NCBI GenBank assembly: GCA_947170495.1
Contig: CAMVUB010000017.1
Coordinates: 1-51,200, forward strand
From: an uncultured Prevotellaceae bacterium
GTDB lineage: Bacteria > Bacteroidota > Bacteroidia > Bacteroidales > Bacteroidaceae
Reading direction: 5' to 3'
DNA: 51,200 nt
Positions 32,374-39,512 of the stretch are shown one piece after another. The number at the start of each line of letters is the position of its first letter. Position 1 is the first letter of the stretch. A model generated the notes under the pieces. It had not been told where the DNA came from. It searched no databases and saw only the letters and a program-made list of their open reading frames with translations. The position numbers and the translations under genes are program-made.

Positions 32374-33576
32374 ATGCCAACCTCTTTTATTCAGCGCTGT
32401 CGCGAGTTCTTTGCCAGGCCATTCTTCTCGGACCGCCGCACCGTTTTTTGTTTGTGGATGTTGCTTGCCATAGCGGCAGCCGTCGCCAAATATTCACGTT
32501 GTAATAACTTCCTTATCTTTAGGGGCGTATTCTGGCATACCATCCACCAGACATCGTTGTATGCACTGTATCCAGAAGAATATTTCGACCTGAACTTTTA
32601 TGGTCCTCTCTTCTCGCTAATCATTGCTCCTTTCGCCATGGCGCCACTCTTTATAGGCCTGCTGACATGGCTGTTGGCACTCACGGGCATCCTCTATGTC
32701 GCGGTGCGTTGGTCGCAGTTTACATGGCGCCAGCAATTGTTCATCTTCTGGTTTTGTGCCCATGAGTTGTTAACAGCGCTCTTCATGCAGCAGTTTAATA
32801 TTGCGATAGCGGCCATAATTTTGCTGACGTATTATTGTATTGAACGTGAGAAGGATTTCTGGGCTGCCTTCCTGATAGTTTTGGGTACTTTTGTCAAGCT
32901 TTACGGCATCGTCGGTCTCGCATTCTTTTTCTTTTCGCGCCATAAGGGACGGCTGATTCTCTCGCTTCTCTTCTGGGGGGCTGTGCTGTTCGTTGCGCCC
33001 ATGCTGATCAGTACTCCTAAGTATATCATCAGTCAGTATCAAGAATGGTATGTTAGCCTCACGGACAAGAATGCCGATAATATGTTCGGTAGCGGCACGA
33101 ATATCTCCCTCTTGGGATTCGTGCGGAAGGTGACGCATTGTGCTACCTATTCCGATGCTTGGCTGATTCTCGGTGGGCTGGTATTATTCTGTATTCCGTA
33201 TTTGCGCTTCTCACAGTACAAATACAAAGCCTTTCGCCAAACGCTGTTGGCGTCAGTGCTCATGTTTGTAGTGCTGTTTTCTACGGGCAGTGAGTCAAGT
33301 GGCTATATCACCCCATTCATCGGTGTCGTCATCTGGTACACCGCCTCGCCATGGAAACGCTCACGCTGGGATGTCACCCTTCTCGTTTTTGTCTTTATCC
33401 TTTCCAGCATGTCACCTTCTGACCTCTTCCCTGCTTATGTGCGCAAGCAATGGGTGCAGCCTTATGCGCTGAAGGCGTTACCCATTATCATTGTATGGCT
33501 GCAATTGTGCTATGAGATGACATTTAAAGCGTATGGTACGCTTCAATCTGCTGAAACAGAGATTGGAAATGGCTGA
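32374..33576 (+). CDS. GT87/DUF2029-like polytopic mannosyltransferase candidate
   Basis: The 400-residue product has about ten membrane helices. After TM1 a loop reads IHQTSLYALYPEEYFDLNFYGPLFSLIIAPF, the xYP-x-x-Y/FxYxPxF pattern of DUF2029/GT87 proteins, which are GT-C polyprenyl-phosphate-sugar-dependent transferases. Later, GTFVKLYGIVGLAFF and GSGTNISLLGFVRK agree with the family (the K-x-YP and NxS segments). The start at 32374 (MPTSFIQRC) follows the promoter; earlier in-frame codons lie upstream of it. Its 3' end overlaps the convergent GT11 gene by 53 bases. Substrate not determined. Confidence 0.72.
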   Translation: MPTSFIQRCREFFARPFFSDRRTVFCLWMLLAIAAAVAKYSRCNNFLIFRGVFWHTIHQTSLYALYPEEYFDLNFYGPLFSLIIAPFAMAPLFIGLLTWLLALTGILYVAVRWSQFTWRQQLFIFWFCAHELLTALFMQQFNIAIAAIILLTYYCIEREKDFWAAFLIVLGTFVKLYGIVGLAFFFFSRHKGRLILSLLFWGAVLFVAPMLISTPKYIISQYQEWYVSLTDKNADNMFGSGTNISLLGFVRKVTHCATYSDAWLILGGLVLFCIPYLRFSQYKYKAFRQTLLASVLMFVVLFSTGSESSGYITPFIGVVIWYTASPWKRSRWDVTLLVFVFILSSMSPSDLFPAYVRKQWVQPYALKALPIIIVWLQLCYEMTFKAYGTLQSAETEIGNG

Positions 33577-34384
33577 AGCTGTCATCTGTTAACGTAGCAT
33601 CGCGCGATGGAATCCACCAGATGGGTACATCATGGTACATGGCGGCCACGAGGGAAAAGGTGCTGGGCGCTCCCATGAGGTAATCACAGTGAGACAGTAC
33701 ACAAAGATCTTCGCCGGGATTACCTTGCGGGAAGACGAAATGGATATCGGGGTATGCTCGCTCGTAGGTTGTCGGCTGTAGGTGCGGGTCGTTGCCGCAG
33801 ATATAGACGACCATCTGCTTTTCGGGATGCAGGGCTTGAAACTGTCCAATGAAGCGCAGCATGGTTTCATCGTCATAGAAGTATTTACCTCCGAGGAAGC
33901 TGGCGTAGTCGCCACGGCGGATATGAACCCCTAAGCGTATGCAATTGTTACGTGTCAGCCACGGCATCATGCGCAGCTGTGCTGCCTGTTCTACAGCCGT
34001 ATCGAAAGCGAAGAGGGCGCGGATTTCATCTAAATACTTTAGGAAGAGATAGGGGAAACGTACGTTCCAACCGTCAATCCATGCGAACCGATGTCTCTGT
34101 AATAGCCGGCTTTTACCTTCTTCATTAGCGGCTGGCTCCTTGTCGAAGTCGGTGGTGGGTAATAGATGTGTCTTTGCTGCCAGTTTTGCCAAGGCATAGA
34201 CAATAAAGGTATGCCAAGGGGCATGGCAGATGTGGAAGTATTGGTACTTGTAGGAAAAACGCATGGAGAGGGCTCGGTATTCGTGCTCTCGTGCCCATGC
34301 ATAGACGTGGCCAAATTGCAGGATATTGTTGCACATCTGACCACGGTCGTGGACGAACAGGGTGGGCTGTATGATTGGATTCAT
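33524..34384 (-). CDS. GT11-like (alpha-1,2-fucosyltransferase family) glycosyltransferase
   Basis: The 286-residue product contains LGVHIRRGDYASFLGGKYF, the HxRRGDY motif that binds the GDP-sugar in GT11 and related GT-B enzymes. The N-terminus RGQMCNNILQFGHVYAWA corresponds to the GGLGNQxFQYAxGRA opening of the family in altered form. The C-terminal half has CVLSHCDYLMGAPSTFSLVAAMYHDVPIWW, equivalent to the family's SxCxHxIxxNSTFSWWxAxL segment. The start at 34384 follows the ABC gene stop by 16 bases; a longer frame runs into that gene. Fucose transfer is the family's usual activity, but the donor is not proven. Its tail overlaps the convergent GT87-like gene. Confidence 0.78.
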   Translation of the reverse strand: MNPIIQPTLFVHDRGQMCNNILQFGHVYAWAREHEYRALSMRFSYKYQYFHICHAPWHTFIVYALAKLAAKTHLLPTTDFDKEPAANEEGKSRLLQRHRFAWIDGWNVRFPYLFLKYLDEIRALFAFDTAVEQAAQLRMMPWLTRNNCIRLGVHIRRGDYASFLGGKYFYDDETMLRFIGQFQALHPEKQMVVYICGNDPHLQPTTYERAYPDIHFVFPQGNPGEDLCVLSHCDYLMGAPSTFSLVAAMYHDVPIWWIPSRDATLTDDSFSHFQSLFQQIEAYHTL

Positions 34385-34400
34385 GCTTTCCTGTGGAGGG

Positions 34401-36227
34401 CTATAGCTGCTGCATGTCGTAGAGGCGTTTGTAGTAGCCGTTCTTGGCGATGAGCTCCTCATGCTGTCCGCACTCCACAATCTCGCCTTCGTAGAGGACG
34501 TAAATCTCGTCGGCATTCTTGATGGTGGAGAGACGGTGTGCAATGGCGATGGTGGTGCGGCTCTTCATCAGTCGCTCCAAGGCCTCCTGCACCAGACGCT
34601 CGCTCTCGGTGTCGAGGGCCGAGGTCGCCTCGTCGAGGATGAGGATGGGCGGGTTCTTGAGGATGGCGCGGGCGATGCTGACACGCTGACGCTGGCCGCC
34701 GGAGAGGCGACCGCCACGGTCGCCAATCATGGTGTCGTAGCCGTGCTCGCTCTCCATGATGAAGTCGTGTGCATTGGCAATCTTAGCGGCCTCGATGACC
34801 TGTTCCATGGTGGCATTATCGACGCCGAAGGTGATGTTGTTGTAGAAGGTGTCATTGAAGAGGATGGCCTCCTGATTGACATTGCCGATGAGCGCGCGTA
34901 GTTCCGAGATGCGGAGACCTTTGACGTTCTTACCGTCGATGAGTACCTCACCTTCTTTGACATCATGGTAGCGTGGCACGAGATCCACGAGGGTGCTCTT
35001 GCCGGACCCAGACTGCCCCACGAGGGCGATGGTCTTGCCCTTGGGCACGACGAGGTTGATGTGCTTGAGCACGGGGCGTCCTTCGATGTAGCTGAAGCTG
35101 ACGTCGCGCAGCTCCACTTCCTTCTCGAAGGCGGGCAGGGGCTGGGGATGCTCGGGCTCCTTGATGGGGTTCTCGGCCTTGAGGATGAAGTCGATACGGT
35201 CCATGGAGGCGAGGCCAAGAGGTATCTGGTAGGTGGCCTTCGACAGTTCCTTCAGCGGGTTGATGACGCTGTAGAGGATGACCATGTAGAAGATGAACGT
35301 GGAGGCGTCGATGAGGTTGCTCTCGCTCAGGATGAGGTAGCCGCCGAACCATAGGACGATGACGATGATGATGGTGCCGAGGAACTCCGACATGGGGTGG
35401 GCGGCGTTCTGGCGGATGGCCATCCAGATCATTTCTCTTCGGTAGGCGCTGTTGATGGCTGTAAAGCGCTTCAGCATCTTGGCCTCTGCTAGAAAGGCCT
35501 TGATGATGCGGAGGCCACCCAACGTCTCATCAAGTTGGGCCATGATTCCTCCCCATTGCTGCTGCACGCTGAGCGACTGACTCTTCAACTTGCGGCTGAC
35601 GATGCCCATGAGCCATGCGGCAACAGGAGCGAAGATGATGACGAAGACGGTCAACTGCCAGCTGGTGATAAATAGCGTGAGGAAACAGACGAGAATGGCG
35701 ATGGGCTGACGGATGAGCATGTCAATGGAACTGGTGATGGAGTTCTCAACCACTTGCACGTCGGCAGACATACGGGCGATGATGTCGCCCTTGCGCTCCT
35801 CGGAGAAGAAGGTTAGCGGTAGCTTCAGCACCTTCTCATAGACTTGTATGCGGATATCGCGAACGACCCCTGTGCGTAAGGGCACCATGATGGCGGAGGA
35901 GCCAAAGTAGCCCAACGTCTTGAGCCCCGTCATGATAATCAGGGCGACGCCCATGAGCACCAACGTGAGGAAAGCTCCGTGGTTGGTCATCATCTCCTGA
36001 ACCCACGCATAGGCGTTGTTAACGATGACATCCTTTTCCCATTTAAAAGGTTGATAGGTATAGACGGCCTGGTCTATCTTGAAAAGGATGTTGAGGATTG
36101 GGATGAGGACCATGAACGAGAACACGTTCATCCATTGCGAGAGGAAATTGAGCACGACCGACCAGCCCAGGTACTTGTGGTAGGGCTTCAGGTAGCGCGA
36201 CATTATGGAAAAGAACTGCTTCAGCAT
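34401..36227 (-). CDS. MsbA-like ABC exporter (fused membrane and ATPase domains)
   Basis: The 608-residue half-transporter has a six-helix membrane domain (about 1-330) and a C-terminal nucleotide-binding domain. ATPase motifs: Walker A GQSGSGKST, Q-loop in GNVNQEAILFND, signature LSGGQRQRVS, Walker B ILILDEATSALD and H-loop AHRLSTI. This is the architecture of MsbA/lipid flippases, acting as a homodimer to move lipid A or a lipid-linked glycan across the inner membrane. The start at 36227 (MLKQFFSIM) is preceded by CCTCATAACCTCACATAC; a longer frame to 36452 runs past the promoter. It is cotranscribed with the GT11 gene. Confidence 0.9.
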   Translation of the reverse strand: MLKQFFSIMSRYLKPYHKYLGWSVVLNFLSQWMNVFSFMVLIPILNILFKIDQAVYTYQPFKWEKDVIVNNAYAWVQEMMTNHGAFLTLVLMGVALIIMTGLKTLGYFGSSAIMVPLRTGVVRDIRIQVYEKVLKLPLTFFSEERKGDIIARMSADVQVVENSITSSIDMLIRQPIAILVCFLTLFITSWQLTVFVIIFAPVAAWLMGIVSRKLKSQSLSVQQQWGGIMAQLDETLGGLRIIKAFLAEAKMLKRFTAINSAYRREMIWMAIRQNAAHPMSEFLGTIIIVIVLWFGGYLILSESNLIDASTFIFYMVILYSVINPLKELSKATYQIPLGLASMDRIDFILKAENPIKEPEHPQPLPAFEKEVELRDVSFSYIEGRPVLKHINLVVPKGKTIALVGQSGSGKSTLVDLVPRYHDVKEGEVLIDGKNVKGLRISELRALIGNVNQEAILFNDTFYNNITFGVDNATMEQVIEAAKIANAHDFIMESEHGYDTMIGDRGGRLSGGQRQRVSIARAILKNPPILILDEATSALDTESERLVQEALERLMKSRTTIAIAHRLSTIKNADEIYVLYEGEIVECGQHEELIAKNGYYKRLYDMQQL

Positions 36228-36277
36228 GTATGTGAGGTTATGAGGTGATGAGGTTCTCGGGGGCTCAAAAACGGAGG

Positions 36278-36285
36278 CAAAGGTA
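36278..36285 (-). promoter_or_regulatory. -7 element for the ABC exporter unit
   Basis: TACCTTTG on the minus strand (36285-36278) about 50 bases before the ATG at 36227. No TTG lies at the usual 19-21 base spacing, so the assignment rests on the -7 box only. Confidence 0.55.
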
Positions 36286-36347
36286 CAAAATTTTACTGAA
36301 TGATGGTTGTTTGAGCAATAAAAAGGTGGAATATCGTGAAAAAAACG

Positions 36348-36355
36348 TACCTTTG
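36348..36355 (+). promoter_or_regulatory. -7 element for the second GtrB-like gene
   Basis: TACCTTTG at 36348-36355, 24 bases before the ATG at 36380. A clear TTG -33 box is missing at the expected spacing. Divergent from the ABC exporter promoter. Confidence 0.55.
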
Positions 36356-36379
36356 CGGCGATAATAGGCAGAATTAGGA

Positions 36380-37348
36380 ATGAACAAGAAAGTTTCCATA
36401 TTGATTCCGTGTTACAATGAGGAGAAGTCACTTCCCTTGATGTATCAGGCATTGTGCGATCTGGTGTCGTCGCCTGAATTGGGCGAGCGCTACGATTGGG
36501 AGTGGCTCTTTATCAATGATGGTAGCGTGGATCAGACGCTGGATGTCCTCAAGGAATTGCGACAGCATGACCCTCGCGTCTGCTATATTGACCTCTCGCG
36601 CAACTTCGGTAAGGAGAATGCCATGTCGGCAGGCTTTGACTATGTTACCGGTGATTGCATGATCATCATGGATGCAGACTTGCAGCATCCACCAGCATTG
36701 ATTCCGCAGATGCTGGAGCAATGGGAACAGGGCTTTGACGACGTCTATGCCAAACGCCTTTCGCGAGGACGTGAGAGCTGGTTGCGACGTAAGCTGAGTC
36801 TCTTCTTCTACTCTTTATTGCAACGCTCAACGAGGGTGGATATTCTTCCTAATGTTGGTGATTTCCGACTCCTTGACCGTAAATGTATCAATGTGTTACG
36901 TCGGATGCGAGAGAGTCAGCGTTATACGAAGGGAATGTATAGTTGGATCGGTTTCCGCAAGAAGGAACTACTGTTTGAGCAGCAGGATCGTGTGGCGGGT
37001 ACTTCTTCCTGGAACTTCATGGGGTTGTTTAACTTAGCCATTGACGGCATCACTTCCTTTACCACGTTCCCGCTTCGTTTGGCAACCATCATCGGTGTTG
37101 CTGTTTCTTTGGCCGCTTTCCTCTTCCTTGTCTATGTGCTCGTCTGCACGTGGATATGGGGTGACCCTGTACAAGGTTACCCGACATTGATGGTCGTGAT
37201 TCTTTTCTTGGGAGGCGTAGAATTATTGGCGTTGGGTATCATCGGAGAATACCTGGGACACATCTATCATGAAAGCAAGCATCGTCCAACGTATATCGCA
37301 CGTGAATATAACGGGGAACTGTTGACAGATGGCTATGCGCGCTTGTAA
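36380..37348 (+). CDS. GtrB/ArnC-like polyprenyl-phosphate glycosyltransferase (GT2, copy 2)
   Basis: The 322-residue product has the GT2 start VSILIPCYNEEKSLPLMYQA, the nucleotide block DWEWLFINDGSVDQTL, the DXD-like IIMDADLQHPPAL and two C-terminal membrane helices (about 230-258 and 268-292; LFLGGVELLALGIIGEYLG). It is a complete enzyme of the same type as the product at 26818 but clearly different in sequence, so the two probably load different sugars. It stands as a single-gene plus-strand unit and overlaps a convergent GtrA-family gene by 16 bases. Confidence 0.9.
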   Translation: MNKKVSILIPCYNEEKSLPLMYQALCDLVSSPELGERYDWEWLFINDGSVDQTLDVLKELRQHDPRVCYIDLSRNFGKENAMSAGFDYVTGDCMIIMDADLQHPPALIPQMLEQWEQGFDDVYAKRLSRGRESWLRRKLSLFFYSLLQRSTRVDILPNVGDFRLLDRKCINVLRRMRESQRYTKGMYSWIGFRKKELLFEQQDRVAGTSSWNFMGLFNLAIDGITSFTTFPLRLATIIGVAVSLAAFLFLVYVLVCTWIWGDPVQGYPTLMVVILFLGGVELLALGIIGEYLGHIYHESKHRPTYIAREYNGELLTDGYARL

Positions 37349-37752
37349 AGGAAGGCGAATTGTAGCACCAGGAAATTGATGCATGACGCGATAGCCATGT
37401 CAAGAATGGGTGCAATCCATTCGCTGAACCCTATCCACAGGAACAGATTCAGCAAACCTATTTCCACAAAATAATTGAGAATGTGGCTGGCAATGAAGCC
37501 AGTCACATTTCGTTTGTTAGGATTCTGGCGAAAGGTGAAGTAGGTTGTTAGCAGGTAATTGCAACACAAACTAATGACGAAACCTGCGGTATAGGCAATG
37601 TTGGCATCCTGGTGCAGCAGAATCAATAGGGCATAGACGCCATAGTGAATACCGGAGGCGATGATACCTACGAGCCCGAACCGAAGAAAGCGGTAAACGA
37701 TGGCACGCTTCTCTGGGTGATTGTTCCAATATGTCCGGATATTCTGGAGCAT
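37333..37752 (-). CDS. GtrA-family membrane protein (copy 2)
   Basis: The 139-residue product has four hydrophobic helices and the family start FLRFGLVGIIASGIHYGVY, followed by GFVISLCCNYLLTTYFTFR. It is the expected partner of the GtrB-like enzyme at 36380, but the two genes face each other tail to tail with a 16-base overlap instead of forming an operon. It is two bases downstream of the polysaccharide deacetylase gene and is the last gene of the long minus-strand unit that begins near 45000. Confidence 0.85.
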   Translation of the reverse strand: MLQNIRTYWNNHPEKRAIVYRFLRFGLVGIIASGIHYGVYALLILLHQDANIAYTAGFVISLCCNYLLTTYFTFRQNPNKRNVTGFIASHILNYFVEIGLLNLFLWIGFSEWIAPILDMAIASCINFLVLQFAFLYKRA

Positions 37753-37754
37753 GA

Positions 37755-38537
37755 TTAAACCTGTTGCATACGAACAAAATCCTGGAAGGAAACGAAGGTT
37801 TCACCGTCAGCCTTCAGCATCTTGATGAGACGGTCGAGGCGTTGGCACATCTGCAGGCCACTGTGATTGCGGATGATGAAGGGCATACGCAGCTCTGGAT
37901 GCTCGCGCAGCTCGTAGAACTCCCAGGGGTGGAAGTAGGTGACGAAGTAGCCGTCGTGCTGCAGCGTGCACCGTACCATCCAATGATATACACGCTCTGG
38001 CAGGTTATGCAGGGAGAGCCAGAAGAGCGGGAAACGCAGCCAGGGGGTGACGGAGGCTGGGATCTGCATGACGCCATCCTTCATGAACCACGTCCTTGGC
38101 GCCGTGAGGTGCATATAGCGACCAGGTATGAAGGCCGGGTTCAGCGAGGAGTTGTATGTGTAGCCTGCCTTGCGGATGGCTTCATCGGAAACAGGGAACA
38201 TGCGCGGCTGGCGATAGCCGTAGGCCGTTACGCCCGTCACGCGCTCCACAATCTCTTTGGAGTGACTCACATCAGAGGCCTTTGGCTCCCAGTGATCAAC
38301 ACCATGGCAGGCCACCTCATGCCCCTCGCGCAGGATGCGTTGCATCACCTCGGGGGCATGCTCGGCGAAGTTGCCTGTGCAGAAGAAGGTGGCACGCACA
38401 CCATTCTCCTTCAACACGTCAAGGATGCGGTTCGTGCCCAGCACAGAGACCTCCATGCCTTCCTTGAGCGTGTCGTAATCGACACCATGCTCACGAGGGA
38501 CATCAAATTCTTCGGTATCGAAACTCAAAAGTACCAT
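37755..38537 (-). CDS. Polysaccharide deacetylase (NodB-fold)
   Basis: The 260-residue product has the CE4/NodB fold. SFDTEEFD at about 5-12 gives the catalytic aspartate and the metal-binding aspartate, and GHEVACHGVDHW (about 92-103) supplies the two metal-binding histidines (H-x3/4-H type). The block YGYRQPRMFPVSDEAI matches the RxPxG-like motif 3 in a changed form. No signal peptide is seen, so it is probably cytoplasmic and acts on a lipid-linked precursor, as some members of this subgroup do. It could remove N-acetyl or O-acetyl groups from the surface glycan. Neighbours are GtrA and an LpxL-like gene. Confidence 0.85.
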   Translation of the reverse strand: MVLLSFDTEEFDVPREHGVDYDTLKEGMEVSVLGTNRILDVLKENGVRATFFCTGNFAEHAPEVMQRILREGHEVACHGVDHWEPKASDVSHSKEIVERVTGVTAYGYRQPRMFPVSDEAIRKAGYTYNSSLNPAFIPGRYMHLTAPRTWFMKDGVMQIPASVTPWLRFPLFWLSLHNLPERVYHWMVRCTLQHDGYFVTYFHPWEFYELREHPELRMPFIIRNHSGLQMCQRLDRLIKMLKADGETFVSFQDFVRMQQV

Positions 38538-38542
38538 TGTGC

Positions 38543-39499
38543 TTAGAATCTAAGTTTTCCTGTTGCGGGATCAATCATCTTATCGTATTCTTCACGGGTG
38601 CGCTTCCAGCGGTTGTGGGTCCACAGCCAATAGGACGGTTGGCGTCGGATGCTTAGCTCCAACCTTTGGAAATAATCCTCGGTGATGCTTTTGTCGGGCT
38701 GCTCCTTGGGGGTGTCGGTCATGAGCTGGAACTCAGCCTCGTAGTAACCGCGACGCAAGCGTCTGACATCGATATATACGCAGGCCATGTTATACTTGCG
38801 GGCGATGCGCTCGGTGCCTGTCAGCACAGGCGTGTCGGGATGACTGAGGAAGGTCATCCAGTGACCGATATTGTTCCAAAACGGGACTTGGTCTCCAATG
38901 AATCCCATCACCACGGGCAGCCCGGCTTTCCGGTTGTCAACGATATAGCGCAGCACATCCATGATCTTCACGTTCTCGGTCCCCATACGATGGCGTGAAT
39001 AGAGCAAGAGTTTGTCCATGACATGGGATTCCAGCACGTGATAGACCTGTGCGCCTGCGTAGTTGCCTTTGAGCCATTGTGGAATGCTTGAGATCCATTC
39101 CCAGTTGCAGTAGTGACCCAGATATAGTGCTACGCCTTGGCCCTTCGCCACAAGCTGTTCGGCCATTTCGACATTGCGGAAGGTCATATGCTTGCACATG
39201 GATTTCTTACTCATGGAGAACAGCTTGAGCGTTTCCACAATATAGTCACCGAACCAGCGATAGAACGCCTGTTCAATCTCACTTAGCTCTTTCTCATCTT
39301 TCTCGGGGAAGCTGTCACGCAGGTTCTTGCGGACAATGGCCCTGCGATAACCTATTATATAATAGGTGAGCACAAAGATGAGGTCCGACAGGCGATATAG
39401 CAACCAGAACGGCAACAGTGACACGCTGTAGATGAGTGTGAAAGCTAAACCGTAGGCGATGCGCTGCCAGAAGGTGAGGGCGTATGTGGATTGTTCCAT
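38543..39499 (-). CDS. LpxL/HtrB-like lipid A (lysophospholipid) acyltransferase
   Basis: The 318-residue product has one N-terminal membrane helix (about 15-45) and the catalytic GHYCNWEW, with His129 and Glu134 in the HX4(D/E) spacing. Other family blocks are PVVMGFIGDQVPFWN and YWLWTHNRWKRTREEYD near the C-terminus. LpxL-type enzymes add a secondary acyl chain to lipid A; Bacteroidetes normally encode one. It is five bases from the deacetylase gene and 13 from the downstream end of the sulfatase-like gene. Several Bacteroidetes homologues act in lipid A assembly, so the locus is tied to LPS. Confidence 0.9.
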   Translation of the reverse strand: MEQSTYALTFWQRIAYGLAFTLIYSVSLLPFWLLYRLSDLIFVLTYYIIGYRRAIVRKNLRDSFPEKDEKELSEIEQAFYRWFGDYIVETLKLFSMSKKSMCKHMTFRNVEMAEQLVAKGQGVALYLGHYCNWEWISSIPQWLKGNYAGAQVYHVLESHVMDKLLLYSRHRMGTENVKIMDVLRYIVDNRKAGLPVVMGFIGDQVPFWNNIGHWMTFLSHPDTPVLTGTERIARKYNMACVYIDVRRLRRGYYEAEFQLMTDTPKEQPDKSITEDYFQRLELSIRRQPSYWLWTHNRWKRTREEYDKMIDPATGKLRF

Positions 39500-39512
39500 G
39501 ATGAGACGTGGA

